DNA of 14,695 nt from Firmicutes bacterium UBA1422. Its GTDB lineage: Bacteria; Bacillota; Clostridia; Peptostreptococcales; Anaerovoracaceae. The DNA is taken from NCBI GenBank assembly GCA_002304835.1, contig DBPK01000027.1:90558-105252 (forward strand), read 5' to 3'. The position numbers were made by a program, and so were the translations under genes. Numbering within the stretch: the first letter of the stretch is position 1; each line of letters begins with the position of its first letter. Below, piece by piece: positions 6,668-14,572 of the stretch. A model generated the notes under the pieces. That model was not told where the DNA came from, did not search any database, and was given only the letters and a program-made list of their open reading frames with translations.

Positions 6668-7606
6668 ATGTTGTATAAGAATATATTAAAAACCATAGGG
6701 AACACACCTCTTGTTTATTTGAGCAAATATCAGTTTTCAAAGGATGACGGGCTTATCTCTTCGGGGAATATATATGCAAAGATCGAAGGGAAAAATCCCG
6801 GAGGAAGCATAAAGGACAGAACTGCTCTTTATATGATAGAAGATGCCGAAAAAAAAGGTCTGCTGAAAAAGGGCAGCGTTATCATTGAACCCACCAGTGG
6901 TAATACGGGCATTGGGCTGGCCCTTGTGGCCGGAGCAAAGGGCTATAAAACCATTCTTGTTATGCCGGACAGCATGAGCAGGGAGAGAAGAGATCTACTT
7001 TCTGCATATGGAGCAGAGCTTTATCTTACGGAAGGGGCAGGGGGAATGGGAGGCGCAATAGAAAAAGCAGAGAGCCTTACAAGGCAAACTCCCCGGGCAT
7101 TCATGCCCGGCCAGTTCACAAATAAGGCAAACCCAAAGGCTCATTTTGAAACCACAGGACCCGAAATATGGCAAGATTCCGGAGGTAAAGTAGATATATT
7201 TGTGGCGGGTGTAGGTACCGGCGGTACCATAACCGGAGCAGGCAGTTTCCTGAAAAGCAAGAATCCGGCAGTTAAGATAGTTGCTGTAGAACCAAAAAAA
7301 TCAAATGTAATGACAGGCGGGGTTCCCGGTCCCCATGGGATACAGGGCATAGGAGCGGGATTCATACCGGATATACTGGACAGATCCCTTATCAGCGAAG
7401 TGATAACGGTCAGCGATGAAGATGCATTTGACACTGCAAAAGAACTTGCGAAAAGGGAAGGCATACTTGCAGGAATTTCTTCAGGAGCAGCATTATATGC
7501 CGCATCCTGTCTGGCTGCAAAAAAAGAGAATAAAGGAAAAAAAATAATCGTTATTTTGCCTGATACCGGAGAAAGATATCTTTCTTCGGGGCTTTTTGAT
7601 TTATAG
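6668..7606 (+). CDS. cysK: Cysteine synthase (O-acetylserine sulfhydrylase)
   Basis: A 312-residue PLP enzyme that makes L-cysteine from O-acetylserine and sulfide. From the chosen start, MLYKNILKTIGNTPLV is the standard N-terminus. The PLP lysine is K49 in GGSIKDR, the substrate loop PTSGNTG is at 75-81, GVGTGGTITG binds the PLP phosphate, and GISSGAA with PDTGERYLS closes the active site. The start at 6668 is preferred over the in-frame ATG at 6638 because that codon directly follows a -10 box and adds residues not seen in the family. AGAGGGA lies just upstream of 6668. A beta-CASP gene begins 22 bases downstream, so the two are probably co-transcribed. CysK and CysM types are hard to separate by eye. 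Confidence 0.92.
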   Translation: MLYKNILKTIGNTPLVYLSKYQFSKDDGLISSGNIYAKIEGKNPGGSIKDRTALYMIEDAEKKGLLKKGSVIIEPTSGNTGIGLALVAGAKGYKTILVMPDSMSRERRDLLSAYGAELYLTEGAGGMGGAIEKAESLTRQTPRAFMPGQFTNKANPKAHFETTGPEIWQDSGGKVDIFVAGVGTGGTITGAGSFLKSKNPAVKIVAVEPKKSNVMTGGVPGPHGIQGIGAGFIPDILDRSLISEVITVSDEDAFDTAKELAKREGILAGISSGAALYAASCLAAKKENKGKKIIVILPDTGERYLSSGLFDL

Positions 7607-7628
7607 AAAGATATAAGGAGGATCATTT

Positions 7629-9326
7629 ATGCACATTAAATTTTGCGGAGCGGCTCTTGGAGTTACCGGTTCATGCCATCTTCTTATGGGAGGAGGGCAC
7701 AAAATACTTTTGGACTGCGGTCAGTTTCAGGGAGGCAAACAGCAGGAAGCCCAGAATTTCGATGAATTTCCCTTTGACCCCAAAGAAATAGAATGCGTTC
7801 TTTTGAGCCATGCTCATATAGATCATTGCGGGAGACTTCCTCTGCTGGTGAAGAGAGGCTTTAAGGGAAAGATATATTGTACTGATGCAACGGCGGACCT
7901 CCTTCCCGTTATGCTGAAGGACAGCGCATATATACATGAAAAGGAAGCAGAGTGGCAGAACCGCAAAAATGAAAGAGCAGGACGTTCACCGGTGGAGCCT
8001 CTTTACACAATAAAGGATTCAGAGGAGGCATTGAAGCTGACTTTTCCGGTACTATACGACCAGCTTTTTAAGATAAATGATGAAATGGAAGCCGTATTCA
8101 ATGAGGCCGGACATATTCTCGGCTCCGCCATAACGGAGATATGGGTAAAAGAAAAAGCCGGCGAAAACGGGCATAATGAAAATCAGGAAAACGGCAAGGA
8201 GAAGATATCCAAGATCGTTTTTTCCGGAGACCTGGGAGTCATGGACAGGCCCATACTTAGAAATCCTAAAATCATAAAAAAAGCGGATTATCTTATTATG
8301 GAAGCCACCTACGGGAACAGGCTGCACCCCAAAAATTCCGCCAGCATAGATCAGTTGCTTGATATAGTAATAAAAACCACAGACAGAGGAGGCACGGTGG
8401 TAATACCTTCATTTGCGGTGGGAAGGACCCAGGAATTGATTTTTGAGTTCAACCGGTTTTATGAAGAAAACCAACAGTACAAAGAAAAACTGGACAAATT
8501 GAATGTATATATTGACAGTCCCATGGCCACCACTGCCACAGAAGTGTTCAAAAAGAACGCACAGGTATTTGATGAAGAAACAAAGGAATACATACTTAAG
8601 GGAGATAACCCCCTGGATTTCAAAAACCTTAAATTCACAAGAACCAGCGATGATTCAAAAGCCCTTAACATGAACCGGGAACCCAAAATAATAATTTCCG
8701 CCAGCGGCATGTGTGAGGCGGGCAGGATAAGACACCATCTAAAACATAATCTGTGGGATCCCAAATCCAGTGTGGTGTTTGTGGGATATCAGGCTGAGGG
8801 AACCCTGGGAAGGAACCTTCTTAACGGGCTTAAAGATGTGACCCTTTTCGGAGAAGAAATACATGTCAATGCAGAAATATACGATCTGGAAGGATTTTCT
8901 GCCCATGCGGACAAAGAAGGACTTCTGGAATGGATAAGCGGATTCATAAAGGAACCAAAACAGATATTTCTTGTGCACGGTGAGACTGATGCCAAAGCTG
9001 ATCTTGCCGCAGCCATAAAAGAAAAGCTGGGTTATGATACTGTCACTGTTTCTGGAATATCCGAATTTGAATTGGATCACGGAGAACTACTGAGCAAGGA
9101 AGAGGCTCTGGCAGATGCCCTTGATGAAGAAACGATGGAGACCATAAGAAAGAGGATAGCAGATGTCCATGATCACATAGAAAAATCTCTATATAATACC
9201 AGTCTTTCCGTGGGGAGTGAGATCTCACCAAAGAAAATGGTGGACATAAACAATATCGTCCTGCAGCTTGAAAAGGCATCTATGAGTCTTGGGTCAGCCC
9301 TGACCGACAGGGATGAACAAAATTGA
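7629..9326 (+). CDS. Beta-CASP metallo-beta-lactamase, predicted RNase-like hydrolase
   Basis: A 565-residue cytosolic protein with the metallo-beta-lactamase fold interrupted by a beta-CASP domain, the architecture of RNA-processing nucleases of the Ysh1/CPSF73-like bacterial group. Motif 2 HAHIDH is at residues 61-66, motif 3 GHILGS at 161-166, motif 4 SGDLG at 199-203, motif B FSAHAD at 423-428 and motif C HGE at 450-452. IPSFAVGRTQEL (259-270) and SASGMCEAGRIRHH (357-370) are beta-CASP hallmarks. All Zn ligands are present, so it should be active; its RNA target is unknown. An acidic, Asn-rich low-complexity loop (about 174-193) and a helical C-terminal tail (about 488-565) extend the core. 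AAGGAGG at 7615-7621 lies 7 bases before the ATG. No terminator hairpin is evident after the gene. Confidence 0.92.
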   Translation: MHIKFCGAALGVTGSCHLLMGGGHKILLDCGQFQGGKQQEAQNFDEFPFDPKEIECVLLSHAHIDHCGRLPLLVKRGFKGKIYCTDATADLLPVMLKDSAYIHEKEAEWQNRKNERAGRSPVEPLYTIKDSEEALKLTFPVLYDQLFKINDEMEAVFNEAGHILGSAITEIWVKEKAGENGHNENQENGKEKISKIVFSGDLGVMDRPILRNPKIIKKADYLIMEATYGNRLHPKNSASIDQLLDIVIKTTDRGGTVVIPSFAVGRTQELIFEFNRFYEENQQYKEKLDKLNVYIDSPMATTATEVFKKNAQVFDEETKEYILKGDNPLDFKNLKFTRTSDDSKALNMNREPKIIISASGMCEAGRIRHHLKHNLWDPKSSVVFVGYQAEGTLGRNLLNGLKDVTLFGEEIHVNAEIYDLEGFSAHADKEGLLEWISGFIKEPKQIFLVHGETDAKADLAAAIKEKLGYDTVTVSGISEFELDHGELLSKEEALADALDEETMETIRKRIADVHDHIEKSLYNTSLSVGSEISPKKMVDINNIVLQLEKASMSLGSALTDRDEQN

Positions 9327-9385
9327 GACAAACAAAAAATATAATTAAAAAAACAAAAAAATAATATCAAAAATGAGACAAGATG

Positions 9386-9394
9386 TGATATAAT
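9386..9394 (+). promoter_or_regulatory. Extended -10 promoter for the sigma54 activator gene
   Basis: TGATATAAT combines TG (9386-9387) with TATAAT (9389-9394). The upstream 60 bases are extremely A-rich and could act as an UP-like element; no convincing -35 is seen. The in-frame ATG at 9393 lies inside this -10 box and so cannot be the start codon if this promoter is used; the leader would be only about 20 bases. Confidence 0.5.
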
Positions 9395-9419
9395 GGTGCC
9401 ACGGAACAAGGAGCAGTAT

Positions 9420-11231
9420 ATGTCTTTATTGCAGGATATTTCAATAAGTGTTCAGCAAGTGGCAGAAGCCATCAGTATCGCCGTTGGAGTAGAGGTGGAG
9501 ATAGTTGATTCATCTCTTACTATTATCGGAGGCACAGGGCTTTACTCTGATATGATAGGACAGAAAGAGGAAGCCGGCAAGCTGGACGGAAACTTTCTTT
9601 ATGCCAGAGTCCTTAGGAACGGCGTCACACAGTATGTGGAAGATACCAGAAGTGACCGGTTTTATGATGAACAGAAAGACAGAGCAAAAACAGTTGGCGA
9701 ACTGGCGGAGATATGCACTCCCATAAAAAGGAATGATGAAATCATAGGGATAATAGGCCTCGTTGCTTTTAATGAAGAGCAACGGGGAATTTTATTGGAT
9801 AAAGACAGAAGCATGGTCACCTTCGTGGAAAAAATGGCAGATCTTCTAGCAGCCAAGGCAGCACAGCAGGAAGATCTTCAGATGACGGAACTTTCCAGGA
9901 AAGAAATGATTACTGTTCTTGAGACGGCCCATGAAGGAATATTTGCAATAGATAAGGGCGGATATATCAGACACTGCAACAGTACGGCAGCGGAACTGCT
10001 CAAAACCACAAAAAACGATATCATAGGAGAACATATAAACAAGTATATGCTCAGTTCACCTGCCCTTGATGTTTTCAAGACCGGCAAAGGCTACACAGAA
10101 AACGAAGAGCTTTACAGAGGTGAGCGGGGAGGTCTTCATGCAATAGTTACGGCGAAACCGTATTTTTCCGGCAACGAGATCGAAGGTGTAGTGCTTTCAT
10201 TCAGAGACATTGAGGAAGCCGAAAAACTGGCATACCACATAAACATACGAAAAGTAAAAAATACTTTTGATGATATAATAGGAAACAGCGCATCCATAAC
10301 AAGAGCCAAGAATCAGGCCTTGATAACTGCCAGAGGGGATTCAACAGTTCTTATCACAGGTGAAAGCGGCACAGGCAAAGAGATGTTTGCCAAAGCCATA
10401 CATTATTCCGGACCCAGGGCGGGACAGCCCTTCGTAACGGTAAACTGCGGAGCGATACCCGAAAATCTTCTTGAAAGCGAACTTTTCGGATATGAAAAGG
10501 GAGCCTTCACAGGGGCATCTGAAAAAGGCAAGATGGGTAAATTCGAGATGGCTGACGGAGGGACGATCTTTCTTGATGAGATCGGGGACATGCCGGCACA
10601 TCTTCAGGTGAAGATCCTTCATGTATTGCAGAATATGAGATTTGAAAGGGTGGGCGGCAACAAGTCCATAATGGTCAATGTCAGGGTAATAGCAGCCACA
10701 AACAGAAATCTGGAAGAAATGATCAAAGAAGGGACTTTCAGAGAAGATCTTTTTTACCGATTGAGTGTGATCCCCATAGACATTCCGCCCTTAAGGGAAA
10801 GAAGGGAAGATATAGAACTTTTCATGGATCATTTCCTCAAAAAATATAATAAATATATGAACCGAAAACTCAGGGGATTTACAGATGACGTAAGAGATCT
10901 TTATATGAGCTATGACTGGCCGGGCAATGTCAGAGAACTTGAAAATGCCATAGAATACAGTACAAATATGGCTTTTGGGGAGATCGTCGGAATGGATGAT
11001 GTGCCAATGAGACTTCAAAGATCCGAAGAAAACATTATCAGCGTTTCAGACAGCGACCTGCCCCTGGCAGATCAGATAAAAGAATATGAGAGAGAGATAA
11101 TCCTTAAGAAATTCAGAAAATACAGCGTAGGCGGTGACGGGAAAGAAGCCGTGGCAAAGGAACTGGGACTATCAAGAGCAACACTGTATCGCAAGCTCGC
11201 AGAGCTGGATATAAATAAGAGACTTTTATAA
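9420..11231 (+). CDS. Sigma54-dependent transcriptional activator (sensor + PAS + AAA+ + Fis HTH)
   Basis: A 603-residue enhancer-binding protein. The N-terminal ~145 residues look like a GAF-type small-molecule sensor. A PAS domain follows at about 160-270, then the AAA+ domain with Walker A GESGTGKE (314-321), the sigma54-contact loop GAFTGA (361-366), Walker B TIFLDE (382-387), the arginine-finger region REDLFYRL (441-448) and WPGNVREL (500-507). A Fis-type HTH ends the protein (about 571-596). The intact GAFTGA loop means it should activate RNA polymerase carrying sigma54 in an ATP-dependent way. The start at 9420 is chosen because AAGGAG (9408-9413) lies 6 bases upstream; the in-frame ATG at 9393 falls in a -10 box. 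The aminotransferase starts 27 bases after its stop. Its ligand is unknown, with an amino acid or pyrimidine-derived amine plausible from context. It has no receiver domain, so it is not a phosphorelay regulator. Confidence 0.92.
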   Translation: MSLLQDISISVQQVAEAISIAVGVEVEIVDSSLTIIGGTGLYSDMIGQKEEAGKLDGNFLYARVLRNGVTQYVEDTRSDRFYDEQKDRAKTVGELAEICTPIKRNDEIIGIIGLVAFNEEQRGILLDKDRSMVTFVEKMADLLAAKAAQQEDLQMTELSRKEMITVLETAHEGIFAIDKGGYIRHCNSTAAELLKTTKNDIIGEHINKYMLSSPALDVFKTGKGYTENEELYRGERGGLHAIVTAKPYFSGNEIEGVVLSFRDIEEAEKLAYHINIRKVKNTFDDIIGNSASITRAKNQALITARGDSTVLITGESGTGKEMFAKAIHYSGPRAGQPFVTVNCGAIPENLLESELFGYEKGAFTGASEKGKMGKFEMADGGTIFLDEIGDMPAHLQVKILHVLQNMRFERVGGNKSIMVNVRVIAATNRNLEEMIKEGTFREDLFYRLSVIPIDIPPLRERREDIELFMDHFLKKYNKYMNRKLRGFTDDVRDLYMSYDWPGNVRELENAIEYSTNMAFGEIVGMDDVPMRLQRSEENIISVSDSDLPLADQIKEYEREIILKKFRKYSVGGDGKEAVAKELGLSRATLYRKLAELDINKRLL

Positions 11232-11258
11232 ATTTATTTTAAAATGGAGGATTCAAAA

Positions 11259-12611
11259 ATGTTGAGAGAAGCACTACCAAAAGTAAACATGCCGCTGCCG
11301 GGACCAAAAGCCCAGGAGATAATAAAAAGAAGAGAAGCGGCAATGCCAAATGCTATCAAATGCATATATCCGCTGGTGATAAAACGCGGTGAAGGCGCAA
11401 TGATAGAAGACGTTGACGGCAATATACTCCTGGACTGGATCGGAGGAGTAGGAGTACTTAATATAGGCTACAGCCAACCGGAACTGATAGATGCAGTGAA
11501 GGGTCAGTCAGAAAAATTCTTCCACGCAATGATGAATATAACCACACATGAGCCCTATATAACTCTGGCAGAGAAAATCAATTCCATAGCACCCGTAAAA
11601 GGAGACAAGAAAAAGACCATGTTCGTAAACTCGGGAGCTGAAGCCGATGAAAACGCAGTAAAGATCGCAAGAAGTTATACAGGAAGACCAAACATCATAG
11701 TCTTTTCAGGAGCTTTCCACGGAAGGACACAGCTTACCATGACCATGACCGGCAAGAAGGCCTATGCAATAGGGATGGGCCCGTTCCCTGACGGAATATA
11801 CAGAGTGGAATTCCCCAATATGTACAGAAGACCCGATGATTCCATGACGGATGAAGAGGCAATAAAATACTATGTGAACAAACTTGAAATGGCATTTATA
11901 GAAGCAGCTCCCGCTGACAGTGTGGCGGCTATCCTGTTTGAGCCCGTTCAGGGAGAAGGCGGATTCATCCCGGCACCCGTGGAATGGGTAAAAGCAGTAA
12001 GGCAAATATGCGACAAACATGGGATAATGATGATAACAGATGAAGTTCAGACCGGGTTTGCCCGTTCCGGCAGAATGTTTGTATCAGACTACTACAAAGA
12101 AGCGGGATATGCTCCCGATATAATGGTTATAGCAAAATCCATAGCCGGTGGAATGCCCCTTTCTGCAGTGGTTACAAGTACAGAGATAATGGATGGTGTG
12201 ACCCCGGGAACTATAGGAGGAACATACTGCGGAAACCCACTTGCATGCGCATCCTCTCTTGCCCTGATAGATGTTATGGAAAAAGAAGATTATCCCGCAA
12301 AGGCCAGGAAGATAGCAGAAAAATGCATGTCCAGATTCAATGAATGGAAAGAAAAATACGAAGTCGTGGGCGATGTAAGAGGGACCGGTGCCATGATGGG
12401 AGTTGAATTCGTAAAGAGCAAGGCAACAAAAGAGCCGAATTCAGAAATAGTAGGCAAGGTAGTTGCAGGAGCCGTTCAGAAGGGACTTATGCTGGAAGGT
12501 GCAGGAACATACGGTAATGTTATAAGATTCCTTTGTCCTCTTTGTGTAACAGATGAACAGCTTGAAAAAGGCCTTGAGATCTATGAAGAGACTTTAAAAG
12601 AATGCATGTAA
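11259..12611 (+). CDS. Class III PLP aminotransferase (4-aminobutyrate / beta-alanine type)
   Basis: A 450-residue fold-type I aminotransferase. NSGAEADENAVK (124-135), EPVQGEGG (228-235), DEVQTGFARSG (261-271), the PLP lysine K293 in IAKSIAGGMP and GGTYCGNPLACA (320-331) are the class III signatures. The closest look is to GabT-like omega-aminotransferases that move the amino group of GABA, beta-alanine or another terminal amine to a 2-oxo acid. With preTA and a carbamoylase nearby, beta-alanine to malonate semialdehyde is a good candidate, but GABA or an ornithine-like substrate is equally compatible. The start at 11259 is chosen because TGGAGG (11245-11250) lies 8 bases upstream and overlaps the in-frame ATG at 11244. 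It probably forms one operon with the sigma54 activator. Confidence 0.9.
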   Translation: MLREALPKVNMPLPGPKAQEIIKRREAAMPNAIKCIYPLVIKRGEGAMIEDVDGNILLDWIGGVGVLNIGYSQPELIDAVKGQSEKFFHAMMNITTHEPYITLAEKINSIAPVKGDKKKTMFVNSGAEADENAVKIARSYTGRPNIIVFSGAFHGRTQLTMTMTGKKAYAIGMGPFPDGIYRVEFPNMYRRPDDSMTDEEAIKYYVNKLEMAFIEAAPADSVAAILFEPVQGEGGFIPAPVEWVKAVRQICDKHGIMMITDEVQTGFARSGRMFVSDYYKEAGYAPDIMVIAKSIAGGMPLSAVVTSTEIMDGVTPGTIGGTYCGNPLACASSLALIDVMEKEDYPAKARKIAEKCMSRFNEWKEKYEVVGDVRGTGAMMGVEFVKSKATKEPNSEIVGKVVAGAVQKGLMLEGAGTYGNVIRFLCPLCVTDEQLEKGLEIYEETLKECM

Positions 12612-12677
12612 AAAAAAGATTTGCATAAATTTCACTGGCTTATCAGTAATGACAAGAGAATAACCAAAAAATCAGGC

Positions 12678-12719
12678 AAAAAAAAGGGCCGGCATCCATT
12701 GAGCAGGAGCCGGCCCTTT
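12678..12719 (-). terminator. Strong intrinsic terminator for niaR, possibly bidirectional
   Basis: GGGCCGGC (12686-12693) and GCCGGCCC (12709-12716) pair perfectly, and flanking AAA/TTT extends the stem to 11 pairs around a 15-base loop. Read on the minus strand the stem is followed by eight T residues (complement of 12678-12685), ideal for ending niaR transcripts. On the plus strand only TTTC follows, so it would stop aminotransferase transcripts less well. Confidence 0.85.
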
Positions 12720-12761
12720 CATTGAAGGCGGTGTGCAATAGAAAACGGCAAAGGCACTTTG

Positions 12762-13277
12762 CTAAAAACCTATGCCGGAATCCTTCAGTTTTTTTTCTAT
12801 TGTTTTGAATGCTTCCTCATCCTTGCATCCTATGTGGTGCAGGTGGATGCCGTCGGTCAATATACTTAATGGCTGAGAACCGTCGTTTTTTACTTTTTCG
12901 CAAAACAGGTCCACATCCCTTCTTGATGAAATGTCAAGGAGTCCGGAAAGTTGACCGTAAAGGGCATGATCTATTGTCACATCAATAACAGTGCCTCCCA
13001 GATCAACAACAGAATAGAGTTCTTCCTTGAGCCTGTCATGATAATGTTTGCAGGCGACAGTTCCCACATAGGGGAACTGAGCCAAACCTGAAGGGTCGAT
13101 TACATATCCCCTGGGGGTCGCTTCGATATCAAAGCCTGAAGCTCTAAGGAGAGCCACATCACCCACAATTACCTGTCTGCTGACAGAAAGCATATCGGCA
13201 ATAGCCGATGCACTTTGAGGCTCTGTACTTTTCTCTAAAATCTTTATTATTTTGCTGCGTCTTTTTTCGGGATCCAT
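12762..13277 (-). CDS. niaR: NiaR-type transcriptional repressor (HTH_11 + 3H domain)
   Basis: A 171-residue regulator. Residues about 5-60 form a winged helix of the HTH_11 type (SASAIADMLSVSRQVIVGDV), and the rest is a 3H domain with the conserved His groups H78/H80 in CKHYHDRL, H104 in DHALYGQL and H145, H147, H148 in GIHLHHIG, plus E85/E86. Proteins of this architecture (NiaR/YrxA, TM1602) bind a divalent metal and nicotinic acid and repress NAD-synthesis or niacin-uptake genes. AAGGAG (complement of 13286-13291) lies 8 bases before the ATG. The gene is divergent from an EIIC-like permease whose promoter carries a NiaR-like palindrome. No nad biosynthesis gene lies in the window. HTH_11/3H proteins are quite uniform, so the family call is firm; the effector is inferred. 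Confidence 0.88.
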   Translation of the reverse strand: MDPEKRRSKIIKILEKSTEPQSASAIADMLSVSRQVIVGDVALLRASGFDIEATPRGYVIDPSGLAQFPYVGTVACKHYHDRLKEELYSVVDLGGTVIDVTIDHALYGQLSGLLDISSRRDVDLFCEKVKNDGSQPLSILTDGIHLHHIGCKDEEAFKTIEKKLKDSGIGF

Positions 13278-13309
13278 GAAAACAACTCCTTAAGCTTTTT
13301 GTATATATG

Positions 13310-13338
13310 ATTATAACAGTTTCTAAAAAATAACTCAA
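13310..13338 (-). promoter_or_regulatory. niaR promoter (minus strand)
   Basis: On the minus strand, TTGAGT (complement of 13333-13338) and TATAAT (complement of 13310-13315) are exactly 17 bases apart. Transcription would start near 13303 and give a leader of about 25 bases. It is separated from the divergent EIIC promoter by about 35 bases. Confidence 0.7.
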
Positions 13339-13367
13339 TGAACAGATAAAAAAAGTTGTAATGACAG

Positions 13368-13379
13368 GTGTCTTGACAC
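13368..13379. promoter_or_regulatory. Candidate NiaR operator overlapping the EIIC-like gene's -35 box
   Basis: GTGTCTTGACAC has perfect 5-base arms, GTGTC and GACAC, around TT. The right half contains the -35 hexamer TTGACA (13373-13378). From memory the TGTC-N2-GACA core matches the reported NiaR/YrxA operator in Firmicutes. A bound dimer would block polymerase at the permease promoter. The site is about 30 bases upstream of the niaR -35 box, so niaR itself is less clearly controlled. Confidence 0.72.
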
Positions 13380-13401
13380 AACGTCTCTGCTTTGCTACAA
13401 T
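13373..13401 (+). promoter_or_regulatory. Strong sigma-A promoter of the EIIC-like gene
   Basis: Consensus TTGACA (13373-13378) and TACAAT (13396-13401) are separated by 17 bases. The leader from about 13408 to the ATG at 13473 is roughly 65 bases, with AAAGGA at 13461-13466 as ribosome site. Confidence 0.85.
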
Positions 13402-13472
13402 GAGAAAGTCATATTTCAAAAAAATACGTCGCAAAAATCAAAACACCGACGGCCAAAAAGAAAGGAAAAAAC

Positions 13473-14558
13473 ATGGAAAAAAACATAGGATTTCTTGAAA
13501 GAAAAGACATAGAAATAAGTGTGAAAAGATATGTACAGGATGCTTTGTCTGCCATGGCACTGGGGCTTTTCTCATCACTTCTTATTGGACTTATAATCAA
13601 AACCATAGGTGAAAGGGTCGGGATGCTTTGCGGGGTGGCCCAGGCTGATCTTGAAACCCATGTTTTTTTTGGTTTTTTGATAACAGTTGGAACCTTCGCC
13701 ATGAGCATGATGGGGCCTGCCATAGGTGTGGCGGTTTCCTGGGCATTAAAAAGTCCTCCTCTGGTTTTGTTCGCCAGTGCCGCCACCGGCTATCTGGGAG
13801 CCACAATGACAGGATTCGGGATCGAAATGGCAGGAGGTCCTGCGGGAGCCTTTGTAGCAGCTGCCCTGGGAGCAGAATTCGGGAAGATGGTTTCAAAGGA
13901 AACCAAGGTGGATATTCTGGTCACTCCCGCTGTGACAATACTTGTCGGGGGATTGGCGGCAAAATTCATCGGGCCGGCAGTCGGATGGCTCATGATAAAG
14001 CTGGGAGAGATAATAATGACAGCAACCGAGTGGCAGCCTTTCTGGTTCGGCATTTTTATAGCAGTAGTAGTGGGCCTGGCACTTACGGCACCCATTTCCA
14101 GTGCTGCTCTATGCATAATGATGGATCTTTCGGGACTCGCCGCAGGAGCAGCAACTGCAGGATGCTGTGCACAAATGGTGGGTTTTGCTGTGGCCAGCTT
14201 TAGAGAAAATGGAATAGGCGGTCTTGTGGCCCAGGGAATAGGCACATCCATGCTTCAGATATCTAACATAATAAAACATCCATGGATACTGGTGCCGCCA
14301 ACAATTACGGCAGCAATAACCGGACCCCTTTCTACCTGCGTGCTGGGAATGACAAATAATGCTGCGGGAGCCGGCATGGGAACATCCGGACTGGTGGGGC
14401 AGATAATGACCTTCACGGATATGGGTTTTACTTTTGATGTTCTTTGGAGAGTTCTTCTTATCCAGATAGCTTTGCCCGCACTGCTGGCACTGGCCATAGA
14501 CAGGGTGCTCAGAAAAACAGGAAGGATAAAAGACGGGGACTATAAACTGGACTTATAA
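13473..14558 (+). CDS. Stand-alone PTS EIIC-like membrane protein (PTS_EIIC_2 family), candidate NAD-precursor carrier
   Basis: A 361-residue polytopic membrane protein with about nine or ten hydrophobic segments (for example 22-44, 62-91, 97-114, 148-175, 190-216, 220-242, 272-292, 323-346), rich in Gly and Ala. It resembles the PTS_EIIC_2 (Pfam PF13303) group of phosphotransferase permeases. No EIIA or EIIB domain is fused and none is encoded nearby, so phosphorylation-coupled sugar uptake is doubtful. The family's substrate is not known to me. The promoter carries a NiaR-like palindrome over the -35 box and niaR is divergent, suggesting repression when niacin is plentiful, hence possible transport of nicotinate, nicotinamide or a related NAD precursor. 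AAAGGA lies 6 bases before the ATG. A terminator follows, so the gene is monocistronic. Confidence 0.78.
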   Translation: MEKNIGFLERKDIEISVKRYVQDALSAMALGLFSSLLIGLIIKTIGERVGMLCGVAQADLETHVFFGFLITVGTFAMSMMGPAIGVAVSWALKSPPLVLFASAATGYLGATMTGFGIEMAGGPAGAFVAAALGAEFGKMVSKETKVDILVTPAVTILVGGLAAKFIGPAVGWLMIKLGEIIMTATEWQPFWFGIFIAVVVGLALTAPISSAALCIMMDLSGLAAGAATAGCCAQMVGFAVASFRENGIGGLVAQGIGTSMLQISNIIKHPWILVPPTITAAITGPLSTCVLGMTNNAAGAGMGTSGLVGQIMTFTDMGFTFDVLWRVLLIQIALPALLALAIDRVLRKTGRIKDGDYKLDL

Positions 14559-14572
14559 AGATCCGGAAGAAC

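Noticed and set aside
9327..9385. A-rich stretch with TATAAT at 9340 and repeated TGAGACAA
   Set aside because: No -35 at suitable spacing for the first TATAAT-like string, and the repeat is too short and low-complexity to call an element.
9393..9419. Upstream in-frame ATG for the sigma54 activator
   Set aside because: It lies within the TATAAT box at 9389-9394; AAGGAG at 9408-9413 points to 9420.
11244..11258. Upstream in-frame ATG for the aminotransferase
   Set aside because: It overlaps the TGGAGG ribosome site that serves the ATG at 11259.
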